From NCBI GenBank assembly GCA_018334995.1, contig JAGXKW010000001.1, forward strand, positions 13,536 to 77,535: 64,000 nt of DNA, read 5' to 3'. The translations under genes were made by a program, and so were the position numbers. The notes under the pieces were generated by a model. That model was not told the origin of the DNA, did not search any database, and worked only from the letters and a program-made list of their open reading frames with translations. The DNA comes from Wenzhouxiangellaceae bacterium (lineage in GTDB: Bacteria; Pseudomonadota; Gammaproteobacteria; Xanthomonadales; Wenzhouxiangellaceae). Shown here in pieces: positions 37,618 to 46,247 of the stretch; within the stretch, counting starts at the first letter, position 1, and each line of letters opens with the position of its first letter.

Positions 37618-39504
37618 TCAGATCTCCACTTCGGCCAGGTTGCCCTTGGCTTCCAGCCAGGTCCGACGATCGGAGGCGCGTTTGCGGGCCAGCAGCATGT
37701 CCATCAGTTCATGGGTGGCGGGATCGTCGTCCACGGTCAGCTGCAGAAGCCGGCGCGAGTTCGGGTCGATGGTCGATTCGCGCAGCTGCATCGGATTCAT
37801 TTCGCCCAGGCCCTTGAACCGGGTCTCGGCGATCTTGCCCTTCATGTTCTCGGCCTGGATGCGCGCAAGCAGCCCGGTGCGCTCGTCGCTGTCGAGCGCG
37901 TAGAAGGTTTTCTTGCCGACGTCGATGCGGTACAGCGGCGGCATGGCGATGAAGATGCGCCCGGCGTCGACCAGCGGTCGGAAGTGACGCAGAAACAGCG
38001 CCGAGAGCAGGGTGGCGATATGCAGTCCGTCCGAATCCGCGTCGGCCAGCACGATGACCTTGCCGTATCGGAGTCGGGTCAGGTCGTTCGAGCCCGGATC
38101 GACGCCGATGGCGATGGCCAGGTCGTGAATTTCCTGCGAACCCAGGACCTGGGCCGGGTCGGTCTCCCAGGTATTCAGAATCTTGCCCCGAAGCGGCATG
38201 ATGGCCTGGAATTCTCGGTTCCGAGCCTGCTTGGCGCTGCCGCCGGCCGAATCCCCCTCGACCAGGAACAACTCGGTCTCCTCAAGATCGGTCGACGCGC
38301 AGTCGGCCAGCTTGCCGGGCAGCGCCGGGCCGGAAACGACCTTGCGCCGGGCGACCTGCTTGCGCTGCCTGGAGCGCTTCAGCGCGTTGTCTATGGCCAG
38401 CCGGGCGATCGCCTCGCCGTCGGCGGTGTTCTTGTTCAGCCACAGCGAGAAGGCATCCTTGACCAGTCCGGCGACGAAGCTGGAGGCCTCCCTGGAAGAC
38501 AGCCGCTCCTTGGTCTGGCCCGAGAACTGCGGCTCGCGCAGCTTGACCGAGAGCACGAAGCTCAGACGCTCCCAGGCGTCCTCGGGCGCCAGCCGCACGC
38601 CCCGGGGCAACAGGCTGCGGATCTCGCAGAATTCGCGCAGCGCTTCGATCAGTCCGGTGCGCAAGCCATTGACGTGCGTGCCGCCCAGCGGCGTCGGAAT
38701 CAGATTGACATAGCTTTCCTGGACCAGTTCGCCCTCGGGCACCCAGCACAGCGCCCAGGACGCCTCGGTCTCGTCGCCGCTGAATTCGCCGGTGAATGGT
38801 TCGGCCGGCACGCGCGCCAGGTCCTCGAGCTCGCCGCTCAGGTAGTCGGTCAGTCCCTGCTCGAAGAACCACTCCTCGCGCTCGTCATTCTGTTCGTCGG
38901 TCAACGTGATCGTCAGGCCCGGGCACAGGATCGCCTTGGCCCGCAACAAGTGTTTGAGCCGCAGGCGCGAGATGTTGGCCGAATCGAAATACGCCGGGTC
39001 GGGCCAGAACCGGATCCAGGTGCCGGTGTTGCGCTTGCCGACTTCGGCGACCGGTTCCAGCGGCGCCACCGTGTCGCCGTTCTCGAACGCCATGGCGTAC
39101 TCGGTGCCGCCGCGCTTGATGCGACATTCCAGGCGCTTCGACAGTGCGTTGACCACCGACACGCCGACTCCGTGCAGGCCGCCGGAAAATGTGTAGTTCT
39201 TGCCCGAGAACTTGCCGCCGGCGTGCAGCCGGGTCATGATCAGCTCCACGCCCGGCAACTTGTGCTCCGGGTGCGGATCCACCGGCATCCCGCGCCCGTC
39301 GTCGGTCACCGCCACCGAGCCGTCGGCGTGCAGCACCACGTCGATGCGCCGGGCGTGCCCGGCCAGCGCCTCGTCGACCGAGTTGTCCACCACCTCGGCC
39401 GCCAGGTGGTTCGGCCGGGTGGTGTCGGTGTACATCCCGGGACGGCGGCGCACCGGCTCCAGCCCCTGCAACACCTCGATATCGGCGGCTTCGTATTTAG
39501 ACAT
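37618..39504 (-). CDS. parE: DNA topoisomerase IV subunit B
   Basis: The ATPase subunit of topoisomerase IV, which decatenates daughter chromosomes. It has an N-terminal GHKL ATPase domain (VVDNSVDEALAGH and GLHGVGVSVVNALS), a transducer domain, and the TOPRIM domain with LVEGDSAGGSAKQ and ADADSDGLHIATLL. It ends with the short QMLWETTMDP-type region in variant form (GLGEMNPMQLRESTIDP), which fits ParE rather than GyrB at 628 residues. parC is not in the window. Element G separates it from fmdB upstream. Confidence 0.96.
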   Translation of the reverse strand: MSKYEAADIEVLQGLEPVRRRPGMYTDTTRPNHLAAEVVDNSVDEALAGHARRIDVVLHADGSVAVTDDGRGMPVDPHPEHKLPGVELIMTRLHAGGKFSGKNYTFSGGLHGVGVSVVNALSKRLECRIKRGGTEYAMAFENGDTVAPLEPVAEVGKRNTGTWIRFWPDPAYFDSANISRLRLKHLLRAKAILCPGLTITLTDEQNDEREEWFFEQGLTDYLSGELEDLARVPAEPFTGEFSGDETEASWALCWVPEGELVQESYVNLIPTPLGGTHVNGLRTGLIEALREFCEIRSLLPRGVRLAPEDAWERLSFVLSVKLREPQFSGQTKERLSSREASSFVAGLVKDAFSLWLNKNTADGEAIARLAIDNALKRSRQRKQVARRKVVSGPALPGKLADCASTDLEETELFLVEGDSAGGSAKQARNREFQAIMPLRGKILNTWETDPAQVLGSQEIHDLAIAIGVDPGSNDLTRLRYGKVIVLADADSDGLHIATLLSALFLRHFRPLVDAGRIFIAMPPLYRIDVGKKTFYALDSDERTGLLARIQAENMKGKIAETRFKGLGEMNPMQLRESTIDPNSRRLLQLTVDDDPATHELMDMLLARKRASDRRTWLEAKGNLAEVEI

Positions 39505-39546
39505 TCGAATATTTTCCGTTCAGACCTGAAAGTTTGAAAGGATGAG

Positions 39547-39673
39547 TTGAAAGCGTCGTGAGCGGATGCGTGAGGGTGGCCGCCGGCGCGCAGAATCGGC
39601 AGTGCACGTGTCGTGTGCATGAGGATTTCGAGCACCGCCGGACGCCCTCACGCATTCGCGCAGCAGCTTTCAA
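39547..39673. repeat. Inverted-repeat element G, overlapping the fmdB stop codon
   Basis: The left arm at about 39547-39588 and the right arm at about 39633-39673 share TTGAAAGC at the outer ends and ATGCGTGAGGG and CCGGCG blocks inside when one is reverse-complemented. The loop of about 44 bases contains a small palindrome around TGCACGTGTCGTGTGCA. The right arm covers the fmdB stop codon. It would form a large hairpin in a fmdB-parE transcript. Confidence 0.65.
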
Positions 39674-39954
39674 TCATTCTTGATGATACCGGGGCCTTTC
39701 CCGGCCGTCTTCTCGTAAACCCCCTTGCCGATCTTCTTGTACTGGGTGAACCCGTGTTTTTCGATGCTGGATTCCTTCAGCTGGTGGGCCTTGCCGGAAA
39801 CCACGGTCGGCGGCGAGATCAGGCGCCTGACCGGCGAGCTGCACTCCGGGCAGGTCGCGAGCGGCTCCTCGCCCAGGCGCTGCAGCACGGTGAAGCGGCC
39901 GCGGCAGTGGTCGCAGCCCGGCCCTTCGGCGTGGATGTATTCGTAAAACGGCAT
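39670..39954 (-). CDS. FmdB-family zinc-ribbon protein
   Basis: A 94-residue small zinc ribbon protein. Two CxxC pairs are visible (C14/C17 and C35/C38) within MPFYEYIHAE-type N-terminal sequence, the hallmark of the FmdB/putative regulatory protein family. The basic C-terminal tail is typical. The function is not established; regulation of transcription has been proposed for the family. It lies upstream of parE on the same strand and is divergent from the SDR gene. Confidence 0.9.
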   Translation of the reverse strand: MPFYEYIHAEGPGCDHCRGRFTVLQRLGEEPLATCPECSSPVRRLISPPTVVSGKAHQLKESSIEKHGFTQYKKIGKGVYEKTAGKGPGIIKND

Positions 39955-40025
39955 GGCAAGCGGATCCCGCAGAGGTTGGCGATAATGTGCGCATGATGAC
40001 GCGTTCTAACAAGGAATGATAGCCA

Positions 40026-40706
40026 ATGGCTGAAGCGGATAGTAAAGTCGCGCTGATCACCGGCGCGGCCGGGGCGCTGGGCAGTGCGCTGGTCGAGCGG
40101 TTGATGCACGAAGGCTGGGACTGCATCGCCCTGGACCGCAAACGGCGCGGCCTGGAGCAGCTCCACGACCGGATGGCCACCGAGGGCCGGGCTCCGCTGG
40201 TGGTGCCGGTGGACCTGGCCGGCGCCGGGCCGCAGCACTTCGAAGAGCTGGCCGAATCGCTGCAGGAACAGTTCGGCCGGCTGGACGCGCTGGTTCACGC
40301 TGCGGCCGAATTCAAGGCGCTGACGCCGCTGGAACATCAGCCGGCCGATGGCTGGATGCAGGTGCTGCAGACCGGCCTGACCGGGCCTTTCCTGTTGTCG
40401 CAGGCGCTGCTCCCGTTGATGCGCCGGACCGCCGGCAGTCGGGTGGTCTGGGTCGCCGACGATCCCGAGGGCCGGCGGAAGGCCTACTGGGGCGCGTACG
40501 GCGTGGCCCAGTCCGGGCGAACCGCGCTGGCGGGGATCATGGCCGCCGAGTGTCGCCGCGACGGCCCGGAAGTCGTCGAGATCGACCCGGGTCCGTTTTA
40601 CAGCCCGCTCAGAAGCAAGGCCTGGCCGGCCGAGAACCCTGACGATCTGCCCACGGCGGCGGATGCGGCGAAAAAGGTGATGGCAGTGGTGACCGGTGGC
40701 CGGTAG
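40026..40706 (+). CDS. SDR-fold protein lacking the catalytic Ser and Lys
   Basis: A 226-residue Rossmann-fold protein related to YciK-type short-chain dehydrogenases. The NAD(P)-binding TGAAGALG lies at residues 13-20. The usual NAG motif is replaced by HAAAE (91-95). The active site reads AYGVAQ at 157-162, so Tyr158 is kept but the YxxxK lysine is Gln162, and the position of the catalytic Ser holds Asp (ADD, 144-146). It is probably a non-catalytic or altered member. The final codons run into the tandem-repeat sequence of element D (GGTGGCCGGTAG). Confidence 0.85.
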   Translation: MAEADSKVALITGAAGALGSALVERLMHEGWDCIALDRKRRGLEQLHDRMATEGRAPLVVPVDLAGAGPQHFEELAESLQEQFGRLDALVHAAAEFKALTPLEHQPADGWMQVLQTGLTGPFLLSQALLPLMRRTAGSRVVWVADDPEGRRKAYWGAYGVAQSGRTALAGIMAAECRRDGPEVVEIDPGPFYSPLRSKAWPAENPDDLPTAADAAKKVMAVVTGGR

Positions 40707-40722
40707 GCGGAAGAAAGAACCG

Positions 40723-40855
40723 GTTTCGGGTTTCCGGTTTCAGGAAAGGCAGGATCGGGAATCGGTGGCCGAAAGTCGGAAGACTGGACCCATTCCGTCT
40801 TTTGCGAACGCTGACCACCGGCTACCGACTACCGGCTACCTGATTTCCGGAAACC
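40723..40855. repeat. Inverted-repeat element D (heptamer-type arms)
   Basis: The right arm at about 40813-40855 has units GGCTACC, GACTACC and GGCTACC followed by TTTCCGGAAACC. Its reverse complement matches the left arm at about 40729-40770 at roughly two thirds of positions, with blocks GGTTTCCGG, TCAGG and CGGTGG. Loop and right arm are homologous to element C (shared TCGGAAG and GACCACYGGCTACC). It occupies most of the 204-base spacer between the SDR gene and hinT. Confidence 0.7.
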
Positions 40856-40910
40856 GTGTTCTCCGCCTCTGCTATCTTTCTACCTCCTCAACTCCAATCG
40901 GAGGCCGACC

Positions 40911-41255
40911 ATGTCCGAAGACTTGTTTGAAAAGATCATCGACCGGGAAATCCCGGCCGATATCGTGTTCGAAAACGACGAGCTGCTGGCGTTTCGCGAT
41001 ATCAACCCGCAGGCCCCGGTGCACGTCCTGATCATCCCGAAGCGCAAGATCCGCACGCTAAACGATCTCGACGAGGATGATGCCGGGCTGGTCGGGCGCA
41101 TGGTGCTGGCCGCCAAGGAAATCGCCGCCAGCGAGGGCATCGCCGAGGATGGCTACCGGTTGAACTTGAACTGCAACGAGCGCGCGGGGCAATCGGTGTG
41201 GCATATCCACCTGCATTTGCTGGGTGGGCGGAAAATGGACTGGCCCCCAGGCTGA
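40911..41255 (+). CDS. hinT: HIT-family hydrolase HinT
   Basis: A purine nucleoside phosphoramidase. The histidine triad is intact as HIHLHLL (His98, His100, His102), with upstream PQAPVHVLIIPK and GYRLNLNCNERAGQSV. It is 114 residues, full length. A GGAGG lies upstream of the ATG at 40911. It stands alone after element D. Confidence 0.95.
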   Translation: MSEDLFEKIIDREIPADIVFENDELLAFRDINPQAPVHVLIIPKRKIRTLNDLDEDDAGLVGRMVLAAKEIAASEGIAEDGYRLNLNCNERAGQSVWHIHLHLLGGRKMDWPPG

Positions 41256-41362
41256 AAAAACCGCCGGAGCGCTGCTGCGCACCCGCGCGGGCGTTCGCGA
41301 CGCGCTCCGCAATTATCGACTGAATCGACCCATGATGCTCCTGGCCGGCCGCACCCGGCGGA

Positions 41363-42223
41363 TCAGGGTGCGATATCACAGGGCTCGGGAAACGGACCGG
41401 TCTGCCGGATGTCGATTTCGATGTCGAGCCGGTCGGCCAGGGCCTGGAGGTCGTCGCGGTCGTCGGGGATGCCGCGCTCGGCCGTTCCGTCGGACGAAAT
41501 CGTCGTCAGCATGGTGAACGGAAACAGCTTTTTGACCAGCGACCGGTTGACCTGGGTCTGGTCGCCGGCCACGGTGAAGCGCGAGGACAGGATTCTGGCC
41601 GTCCCGAGGAAGCCGAACAGTGCACCCAGCCCGCCGGAGGTCGGCTTTCCGCGTATCCCTTCCAGGTTCTCGTAGGCGACGAATTCGCCGAAATCGATCA
41701 GGATGTAGTTGATGACTCGTTCATGGCGCAGCCGCACCGTCGGGTCGGCCATGGTGTCTTCGTAAGTGTAGTGATCGGCCGCATCGGCTGATTGCGGCCA
41801 GCTGATGTGGACGGCCAGCACGTTCTCGACCCGGAGCGAGGCGGGTGAAAGCTGGATGACCGGCCGCGAATCGACGACGAAGCGCTGATTGTATTGCAGT
41901 ACCTTGCGCATGCTTACCGGCGCATCTTCGGCCCGCTCGCCGGTCACGTCCAGCCAGGCCTGGAAGAAGCGTTCCGGTTGTATCTGGAAAGTGCCGGCGG
42001 CGCTTGAAACGTCCGCCCTGGCGGCCAGCCCGAACAGGAAGTCCGCCACGAAGCGCGACTGGTTGATGGCCGCAGCGGTGTTGTAGCCGTCGATGTCTTC
42101 GATGACCGCACGCATGGTTTCGATGTCGACCAGGACGTGCGCGCATTCGGGTCGTACCTCGGCCGCAATCCGGGCAGCGCCCACCGACAGCAGAATGCTT
42201 GCGATGAGGTATCTGGCGATCAT
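41363..42223 (-). CDS. Secreted protein of unknown function
   Basis: A 286-residue protein with an N-terminal signal peptide (residues 1 to about 21, ending IAAEV). I do not recognise a domain. Only two cysteines (about residues 27 and 283) are present and could be linked. The middle contains a Tyr/Asp segment (AADHYTYEDTMADPTVRLR) and a conserved-looking block INYILIDFGEFVAYENLEGIRG. Codon use and GC content match the neighbours. It converges with hinT and is divergent from miaB; no partner gene suggests a role. Confidence 0.75.
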   Translation of the reverse strand: MIARYLIASILLSVGAARIAAEVRPECAHVLVDIETMRAVIEDIDGYNTAAAINQSRFVADFLFGLAARADVSSAAGTFQIQPERFFQAWLDVTGERAEDAPVSMRKVLQYNQRFVVDSRPVIQLSPASLRVENVLAVHISWPQSADAADHYTYEDTMADPTVRLRHERVINYILIDFGEFVAYENLEGIRGKPTSGGLGALFGFLGTARILSSRFTVAGDQTQVNRSLVKKLFPFTMLTTISSDGTAERGIPDDRDDLQALADRLDIEIDIRQTGPFPEPCDIAP

Positions 42224-42357
42224 GCCGGTACGTTCCGATCAGAAGAGTCCGGGAAGACTACCTTGTTGTATGTCACTCGTCCATGAATCAGCGCCGGGTC
42301 CGGGGCGGAAGCGGGCCGTCAGCACACGCGCTGTCGGCGCGTGCGGCCGACGTATTC

Positions 42358-42366
42358 TGATAAAAT
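42358..42366 (+). promoter_or_regulatory. Candidate extended -10 promoter for miaB
   Basis: TG-A-TAAAAT forms an extended -10 about 31 bases upstream of the miaB ATG, in a locally AT-rich patch. No -35 is evident. The transcript would start near 42373. Confidence 0.45.
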
Positions 42367-42397
42367 CAAGTGCTTACTTAAAGCAGATTCAGGACGA

Positions 42398-43735
42398 ATG
42401 GCCGGCAAGCTCTATATCAAGACCCACGGCTGCCAGATGAACGAGTACGACTCCGACCGGATGGCCGAGGTGCTGGCCGTCTCGCACGGCCTGGAGCTGA
42501 CCGAAGACGCGTCCGACGCCGACGTGATCCTGGTCAATACGTGTTCGATCCGCGAGAAGGCTCAGGAGAAGGTGTTCTCGCAGCTCGGCCGGTGGCGGCC
42601 GCTGAAGAAGGCCCGCCCGGACGTGGTCATCGGCGTGGCCGGGTGCGTGGCAAGTCAGGAAGGCGAGGGCATTCTCAAGCGCGCGCCTTACGTCGACCTG
42701 GTATTCGGGCCTCAGACCATCCATCGCCTGCCGAAAATGCTCGATGGGGTGCGCGATTCGGGCAAGCCGGCCGTGGACACCAGCTTCCCCGAGATCGAGA
42801 AGTTCGACCACCTGCCGGCGCCCGGCGCACGCGGGCCCAGCGCATTCGTCTCGATCATGGAAGGATGCTCGAAGTACTGCAGCTTCTGCGTCGTGCCGTA
42901 TACCCGCGGCGAGGAAGTCAGCCGGCCGCTGGACGACGTGATCGCCGAGATCGCGGGGCTGGAAGCCCAGGGTGTGCGCGAGATCAACCTGCTGGGTCAG
43001 AACGTCAATGCCTACCGCGGACCCATGCATGACGGCGGTACGGCGGATCTGGCGATGCTGATCCGCTACGTGGCCGCGTTCGACGGTATCGAGCGCATCC
43101 GCTTCACGACCTCGCACCCGGTGGAATTCTCCGACCGGCTGATCGAGGCCTACGCCGACACGCCCAAACTGGCCAACTATCTGCACCTGCCGGTACAGTC
43201 CGGCTCCGACCGGGTGCTGGCGCTGATGAAGCGCGGGCACACGGTGCTGGAATACAAGGATCGCATCCGCCGGCTGCGCGAGGCGCGGCCGGACATCTCG
43301 CTTTCCTCGGATTTCATCGTCGGTTTCCCCGGCGAGACCCGCGCGGACTTCGACCGGACCATGAAGCTGATCCGCGATCTGAACTTCGACCAGAGCTTCA
43401 GTTTCATCTATTCCGCGCGTCCCGGAACGCCGGCGGCCAGCCTGCCCGACAACGTGCCCATGGATCACAAGAAGGCCCGGCTGAAGGAACTCCAGACCCG
43501 GCTCAACGAGCAGGCAGCCGCCATCTCGGAGGCCATGGTCGGCACCACCGAGCGGGTGCTGGTCGAGGGCCCCAGCCGCAAGGATGCCAACGAGTTGGCC
43601 GGGCGCACCGAAAACAACCGGGTGGTCAATTTTTCCGGACCCGAATCGTTGATCGGCAACTTCGTCGAGCTGCAGATCACCGCGGCCATGGCCAATTCGC
43701 TGCGCGGGCGGATCCCCGCGCGCGAGGTAGCCTAG
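42398..43735 (+). CDS. miaB: tRNA-2-methylthio-N6-isopentenyladenosine synthase MiaB
   Basis: A radical-SAM methylthiotransferase acting on i6A37 of tRNA. It has an N-terminal UPF0004 domain with the first cluster cysteine in [13 protein letters not shown], the radical-SAM motif in [18 protein letters not shown] (CxxxCxxC), and a C-terminal TRAM domain (about residues 380-440). It is 445 residues from the ATG at 42398, which has an AGGA just upstream; the frame extends to 42341. It heads the conserved miaB-phoL-ybeY-corC operon. Confidence 0.97.
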   Translation: MAGKLYIKTHGCQMNEYDSDRMAEVLAVSHGLELTEDASDADVILVNTCSIREKAQEKVFSQLGRWRPLKKARPDVVIGVAGCVASQEGEGILKRAPYVDLVFGPQTIHRLPKMLDGVRDSGKPAVDTSFPEIEKFDHLPAPGARGPSAFVSIMEGCSKYCSFCVVPYTRGEEVSRPLDDVIAEIAGLEAQGVREINLLGQNVNAYRGPMHDGGTADLAMLIRYVAAFDGIERIRFTTSHPVEFSDRLIEAYADTPKLANYLHLPVQSGSDRVLALMKRGHTVLEYKDRIRRLREARPDISLSSDFIVGFPGETRADFDRTMKLIRDLNFDQSFSFIYSARPGTPAASLPDNVPMDHKKARLKELQTRLNEQAAAISEAMVGTTERVLVEGPSRKDANELAGRTENNRVVNFSGPESLIGNFVELQITAAMANSLRGRIPAREVA

Positions 43736-43753
43736 ATTGGTTATACAAGCCGC

Positions 43754-44734
43754 ATGAATCAGACCGCATCCCCCGTCACCATAGAGCTCGAACCGGCCGA
43801 CAACGAGCGGCTGGCCAACCTGTGCGGCCCGTTCGATGAACACCTGCGCCTGATCGAAAAGCGCCTGGGCGTCGACATCAACTCGCGCGGGAATATCTTC
43901 GCCATCGAGGGCGAGCCGGACGCCACCCGCGCGGCCCGGCGCGTCATCCGCAAGCTGTTCCGCCAGACCGAGCGCGAGGTGCTCACGTCCTCGCTGGTCA
44001 ACCTCAGCCTGCAGGCCTCCGGGCTGGACGAGGCCGAGGACGATCAGGCCGAGGTTGCCATCCGCACCCGCCGCGGCCTGATTCGCGCGCGCGGGCCCAA
44101 TCAGCGCCGCTATCTGGAGCGAATCGGGCGCGACGACGTCAACTTCGGCGTTGGCCCGGCCGGCACGGGCAAGACTTTCCTGGCCGTGGCCTGCGCCGTC
44201 GACGCGCTGGAATCGGACCGGGTCCAGCGCATCGTGCTGGTGCGTCCGGCGGTGGAAGCCGGCGAGCGGCTGGGCTTTCTGCCCGGCGATCTGGCGCAGA
44301 AGGTCGACCCGTACCTGCGTCCGCTGTACGACGCGCTGTACGAAATGATGGGCTTCGAAAAGGTCGGCAGGCTGATCGAACGCAACGTCATCGAGGTTGC
44401 GCCGCTGGCCTACATGCGCGGGCGCACCCTCAACGATGCCTACGTGATCCTGGACGAGGCGCAGAACACCACGCCGGAGCAGATGAAAATGTTTCTGACC
44501 CGGATCGGGTTCGGTTCCAAGGCCGTGATCACCGGCGACCTGACCCAGATCGACCTTCCGCCGAAGACGCTTTCGGGTCTCAAGCAGGCGATCGGGCTGC
44601 TCAGGGACGTCGAGGGGGTCGGCCAGACTTTCTTCGATGCGCGCGACGTGGTGCGCCATCCGATTGTCCGCCGCATCGTCGAGGCGTATGATCAGGCTTC
44701 CGAAAACGAATCCCCGGACCACCATGCCCGTTGA
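43754..44734 (+). CDS. phoL: PhoH-like ATPase (YbeZ/PhoL)
   Basis: A 326-residue PhoH-family NTPase. Walker A is VGPAGTGKTFLAVA; VRPAVEAGERLGFLPGDL, PLAYMRGRTLNDAYVILDEAQN and KAVITGDLTQIDLP are the family motifs. It is thought to act in RNA metabolism with its partner YbeY. The ybeY start overlaps its end by eleven bases. Confidence 0.95.
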   Translation: MNQTASPVTIELEPADNERLANLCGPFDEHLRLIEKRLGVDINSRGNIFAIEGEPDATRAARRVIRKLFRQTEREVLTSSLVNLSLQASGLDEAEDDQAEVAIRTRRGLIRARGPNQRRYLERIGRDDVNFGVGPAGTGKTFLAVACAVDALESDRVQRIVLVRPAVEAGERLGFLPGDLAQKVDPYLRPLYDALYEMMGFEKVGRLIERNVIEVAPLAYMRGRTLNDAYVILDEAQNTTPEQMKMFLTRIGFGSKAVITGDLTQIDLPPKTLSGLKQAIGLLRDVEGVGQTFFDARDVVRHPIVRRIVEAYDQASENESPDHHAR

Positions 44735-45194
44735 AATTCAGCGCCAGCTCGAGCTGGAAGGCATTCCCGAAGACGACCAGCTACGCAGCTTCGCCGAAGC
44801 GGCGATCGACGACTCGGCGCGGGCCGAAATCTGCCTGAGAATCGTCGACGAGGCCGAGGGCCGGGCGCTGAATCGCCAGTGGCGCGGCAAGGATTCCGCG
44901 ACCAACGTGCTCAGCTTTCCCGGCAGCGTGCCGCCCGGCCTTCCGGCGGGCTCCACGGCTGAACTGATGGGCGACGTCGTACTGTGTGCGCCGGTGGTGG
45001 CGCGCGAGGCCCGGGCCCAGAACAAGCCCCTGGTGCATCACTGGGCGCACCTGGTCGTGCACGGGGTCTTGCACTTGCGCGGCTTCGACCATATACAACC
45101 CCCATCGGCAGCGCTGATGGAACGGCGCGAGCGCGAGATTCTGAACGGGCTGCGCATTCCCGATCCCTATGCTGACGACGACCGCACCGCCTGA
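44724..45194 (+). CDS. ybeY: Endoribonuclease YbeY
   Basis: A metal-dependent RNase for 16S rRNA 3' maturation and 70S quality control. The zinc motif H-x3-H-x5-H appears as HGVLHLRGFDH, and NVLSFPG and MGDVVLC are also typical. It is 156 residues from the ATG at 44724, which overlaps the phoL end; upstream in-frame codons to 44637 lie inside phoL and were rejected. Confidence 0.95.
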   Translation: MPVEIQRQLELEGIPEDDQLRSFAEAAIDDSARAEICLRIVDEAEGRALNRQWRGKDSATNVLSFPGSVPPGLPAGSTAELMGDVVLCAPVVAREARAQNKPLVHHWAHLVVHGVLHLRGFDHIQPPSAALMERREREILNGLRIPDPYADDDRTA

Positions 45195-45257
45195 TCTTTT
45201 CCGTAACCCGTGCGAGTTTCGATGCTTCGGGCTGATTTTCCATACCCATGACTACAG

Positions 45258-46124
45258 ATGAACGACGACCCTCCCAATAGTACGAACGGCTCCGGCGGCA
45301 AGACCTGGCTGGAAAGACTCGGGCGCATGTTCGGCGCAGACCCCCGGAGCCGTGAAGACCTTCTCGATCTGTTGCGCGAGGCCGCCGAAAGCGGCCTGAT
45401 CGAGCTCGAGACGCTGAAGATGATCGAGGGCGCGCTGGAAGTCGATGAACTCCAGGTGCGCGATGCGATGATCCCGCGTTCGCAAATGGTGGTCATCCAC
45501 AAGGGTGACACGCTCGACGAAGTCCTGGCCATGATCATCGAGTCGGGACACTCTCGATTCCCGGTGGTCGGCGAGGACAAGGACGAGATCCAGGGTATCC
45601 TGCTGGCCAAGGATCTGCTGCAGCTGGTAGTGCACAAGAATTCGGAGCTCAAGCTCGCCGATCTGATTCGCGATCCGGTCATCATCCCCGAATCCAAGCG
45701 CCTGAACGTGCTGCTCAACGAGTTCCGCGTCAACAAGAACCACATGGCCATCGTCGTGGACGAGTACGGCGGCGTGGCCGGCCTGATCACCATCGAGGAC
45801 GTGCTCGAGGAAATCGTCGGCGACATCGACGACGAGCACGACGCCGAGACCGTCGAAGACATCCAGGCGCTGGGCGAGGGCCGCTACCTGGTGCAGGCGC
45901 TGACGACCATCGACGACTTCAACGAGGCCTTCGGCGCCGAATTCGGCGACGAGGAATTCGACACCATCGGCGGCCTGGTCGTATCCGAGTTCGGTTACGT
46001 CCCGGAGGTGGACGAGGTCGTCGAACTCGGCGGCTGGCGATTCGAGGTCACGGCCGCCGACGACCGGCGTTTGCACGCGATGCGCGTCGGACCCGCCGAA
46101 GCGCCAGAGACCGTCGAATCCTGA
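45258..46124 (+). CDS. corC: CBS/CorC_HlyC domain protein CorC (YbeX)
   Basis: A 288-residue cytoplasmic protein. An acidic-basic N-terminus is followed by two CBS domains (VRDAMIPRSQMVVIHKGDTL, then NHMAIVVDEYGGVAGLITIED) and a C-terminal CorC_HlyC transporter-associated domain (LGEGRYLVQALTTIDDFNEAF and on). It has been linked to magnesium/cobalt homeostasis and ribosome biology. It ends the miaB-phoL-ybeY-corC unit. The lnt gene that often follows is not here. Confidence 0.94.
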   Translation: MNDDPPNSTNGSGGKTWLERLGRMFGADPRSREDLLDLLREAAESGLIELETLKMIEGALEVDELQVRDAMIPRSQMVVIHKGDTLDEVLAMIIESGHSRFPVVGEDKDEIQGILLAKDLLQLVVHKNSELKLADLIRDPVIIPESKRLNVLLNEFRVNKNHMAIVVDEYGGVAGLITIEDVLEEIVGDIDDEHDAETVEDIQALGEGRYLVQALTTIDDFNEAFGAEFGDEEFDTIGGLVVSEFGYVPEVDEVVELGGWRFEVTAADDRRLHAMRVGPAEAPETVES

Positions 46125-46175
46125 GCACTTCCAGCCGGCCACGGTGTCCGTTCGGATTGTCGATCCCCTGAAAAT

Positions 46176-46189
46176 GTGATATATATCAA
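46176..46189 (+). promoter_or_regulatory. FNR/CRP-family operator upstream of the duplicated-domain protein
   Basis: GTGATATATATCAA matches the FNR/ANR consensus TTGAT-N4-ATCAA at 9 of 10 fixed positions and includes a perfect 12-base palindrome TGATATATATCA. The flanking TGTGA also suits a CRP half-site. It is centred about 65 bases upstream of the ATG at 46248. The AT-rich patch is conspicuous in this genome. Confidence 0.6.
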
Positions 46190-46247
46190 ACCAAGGCAAC
46201 ATTATGTGCCTGCAATCTCATTTTGGAGTCAATCAGGGAGTCGAATC

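Noticed and set aside
37150-39537. 795-codon plus-strand frame
   Set aside because: Antisense to parE and overlapping the HGYR gene in another frame; no recognisable domain.
40026-40706. Frameshift or decay of the SDR gene
   Set aside because: The frame is complete with a normal start, length and Rossmann motif; only active-site residues differ.
36218-40855. The elements as REP/BIME sequences or miniature transposons
   Set aside because: REPs are short imperfect palindromes with a GTAG/GGAG head and no tandem 7-mers; I see no terminal inverted repeats with target-site duplications and no transposase or RAYT in the window.
42389-44725. 778-codon minus-strand frame
   Set aside because: Antisense to miaB and phoL, which are unambiguous.
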